Origin: UBA1367 sp040268355
GTDB lineage: Bacteria; Actinomycetota; Coriobacteriia; Coriobacteriales; Atopobiaceae
DNA: 6,416 nt
Reading direction: 5' to 3'
Assembly: GCA_040268355.1 (NCBI GenBank)
Contig: JAWRIT010000164.1
Span: 1-6,416 of the forward strand
Shown here: positions 6,397 to 6,416 of the stretch, one piece after another
Layout: each line of letters starts with the position of its first letter
Numbering within the stretch: the stretch's first letter is position 1
Notes under the pieces: model-generated
Database searches by the model: none
Told to the model about the DNA's origin: nothing
Seen by the model: only the letters and a program-made list of their open reading frames with translations
Program-made: the position numbers and the translations under genes

Positions 6397-6416
6397 CGCC
6401 CCGGGGGGGGGGGGCG
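6397..6416. other. G homopolymer at right end, probable artefact
   Basis: Twelve consecutive G residues (6403-6414) follow CCCC and end in CG, so CGCCCC (6397-6402) and GGGGCG (6411-6416) are reverse complements around eight G. It begins 12 bases after the adhesin stop. It mirrors the poly-C at the left end, so it is more likely dark-cycle poly-G or a collapsed hairpin than a true terminator. Confidence 0.6.

Overview
The window is GC-rich (roughly two thirds G+C) and looks like a small assembled contig. It carries two complete, divergently oriented genes for surface-exposed proteins. On the left, on the minus strand, is a lipoprotein of about 227 residues with a Gln/Thr-rich spacer and a probable PsbP-like globular domain (stop 80-82, start 763). 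On the right, on the plus strand, is a 1755-residue sortase-anchored adhesin that fills most of the window (1123-6390). A 359-base divergent intergenic region separates them. I infer a Gram-positive host of the high-GC Actinobacteria, most likely a gut or oral Coriobacteriia such as Olsenella, Collinsella or Atopobium. The basis is base composition, purine-rich Shine-Dalgarno sites, a lipobox plus a sortase signal, and the SpaA + VaFE architecture. No rRNA or other phylogenetic marker is present to confirm this.

The adhesin reads, in order: Sec signal peptide (residues 1-40); an unrecognised N-terminal region of about 500 residues that would sit at the tip; four SpaA/CnaB-like prealbumin-fold modules (about 541-1037); five VaFE / T-Q ester-bond domains (about 1038-1677); a short Pro/Thr/Arg linker; an MPQTG sorting signal (1698-1702); one membrane helix; and an unusually long basic, proline-rich tail. 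It is best read as a wall-attached stalk, probably stiffened by self-formed Lys-Asn/Asp isopeptide bonds and Thr-Gln ester bonds, presenting an uncharacterised binding head. No sortase gene is in the window.

The most unusual non-coding signal is just upstream of the adhesin. A perfect 11-bp inverted repeat (1086-1096 with 1112-1122) has as its right arm the whole Shine-Dalgarno sequence and ends on the base before the ATG. Two more possible stem-loops lie upstream (966-1000 and 1010-1074), so most of 966-1122 can be drawn as a structured leader RNA controlling adhesin translation. I do not recognise it as a known riboswitch class.

Both ends of the window are homopolymers (39 C at the left, 12 G near the right) that read as poly-G going outwards on each strand. 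They are probably sequencing or assembly artefacts and should not be read as biology. Many long antisense reading frames overlap the adhesin; these follow from high-GC codon usage and are not annotated.
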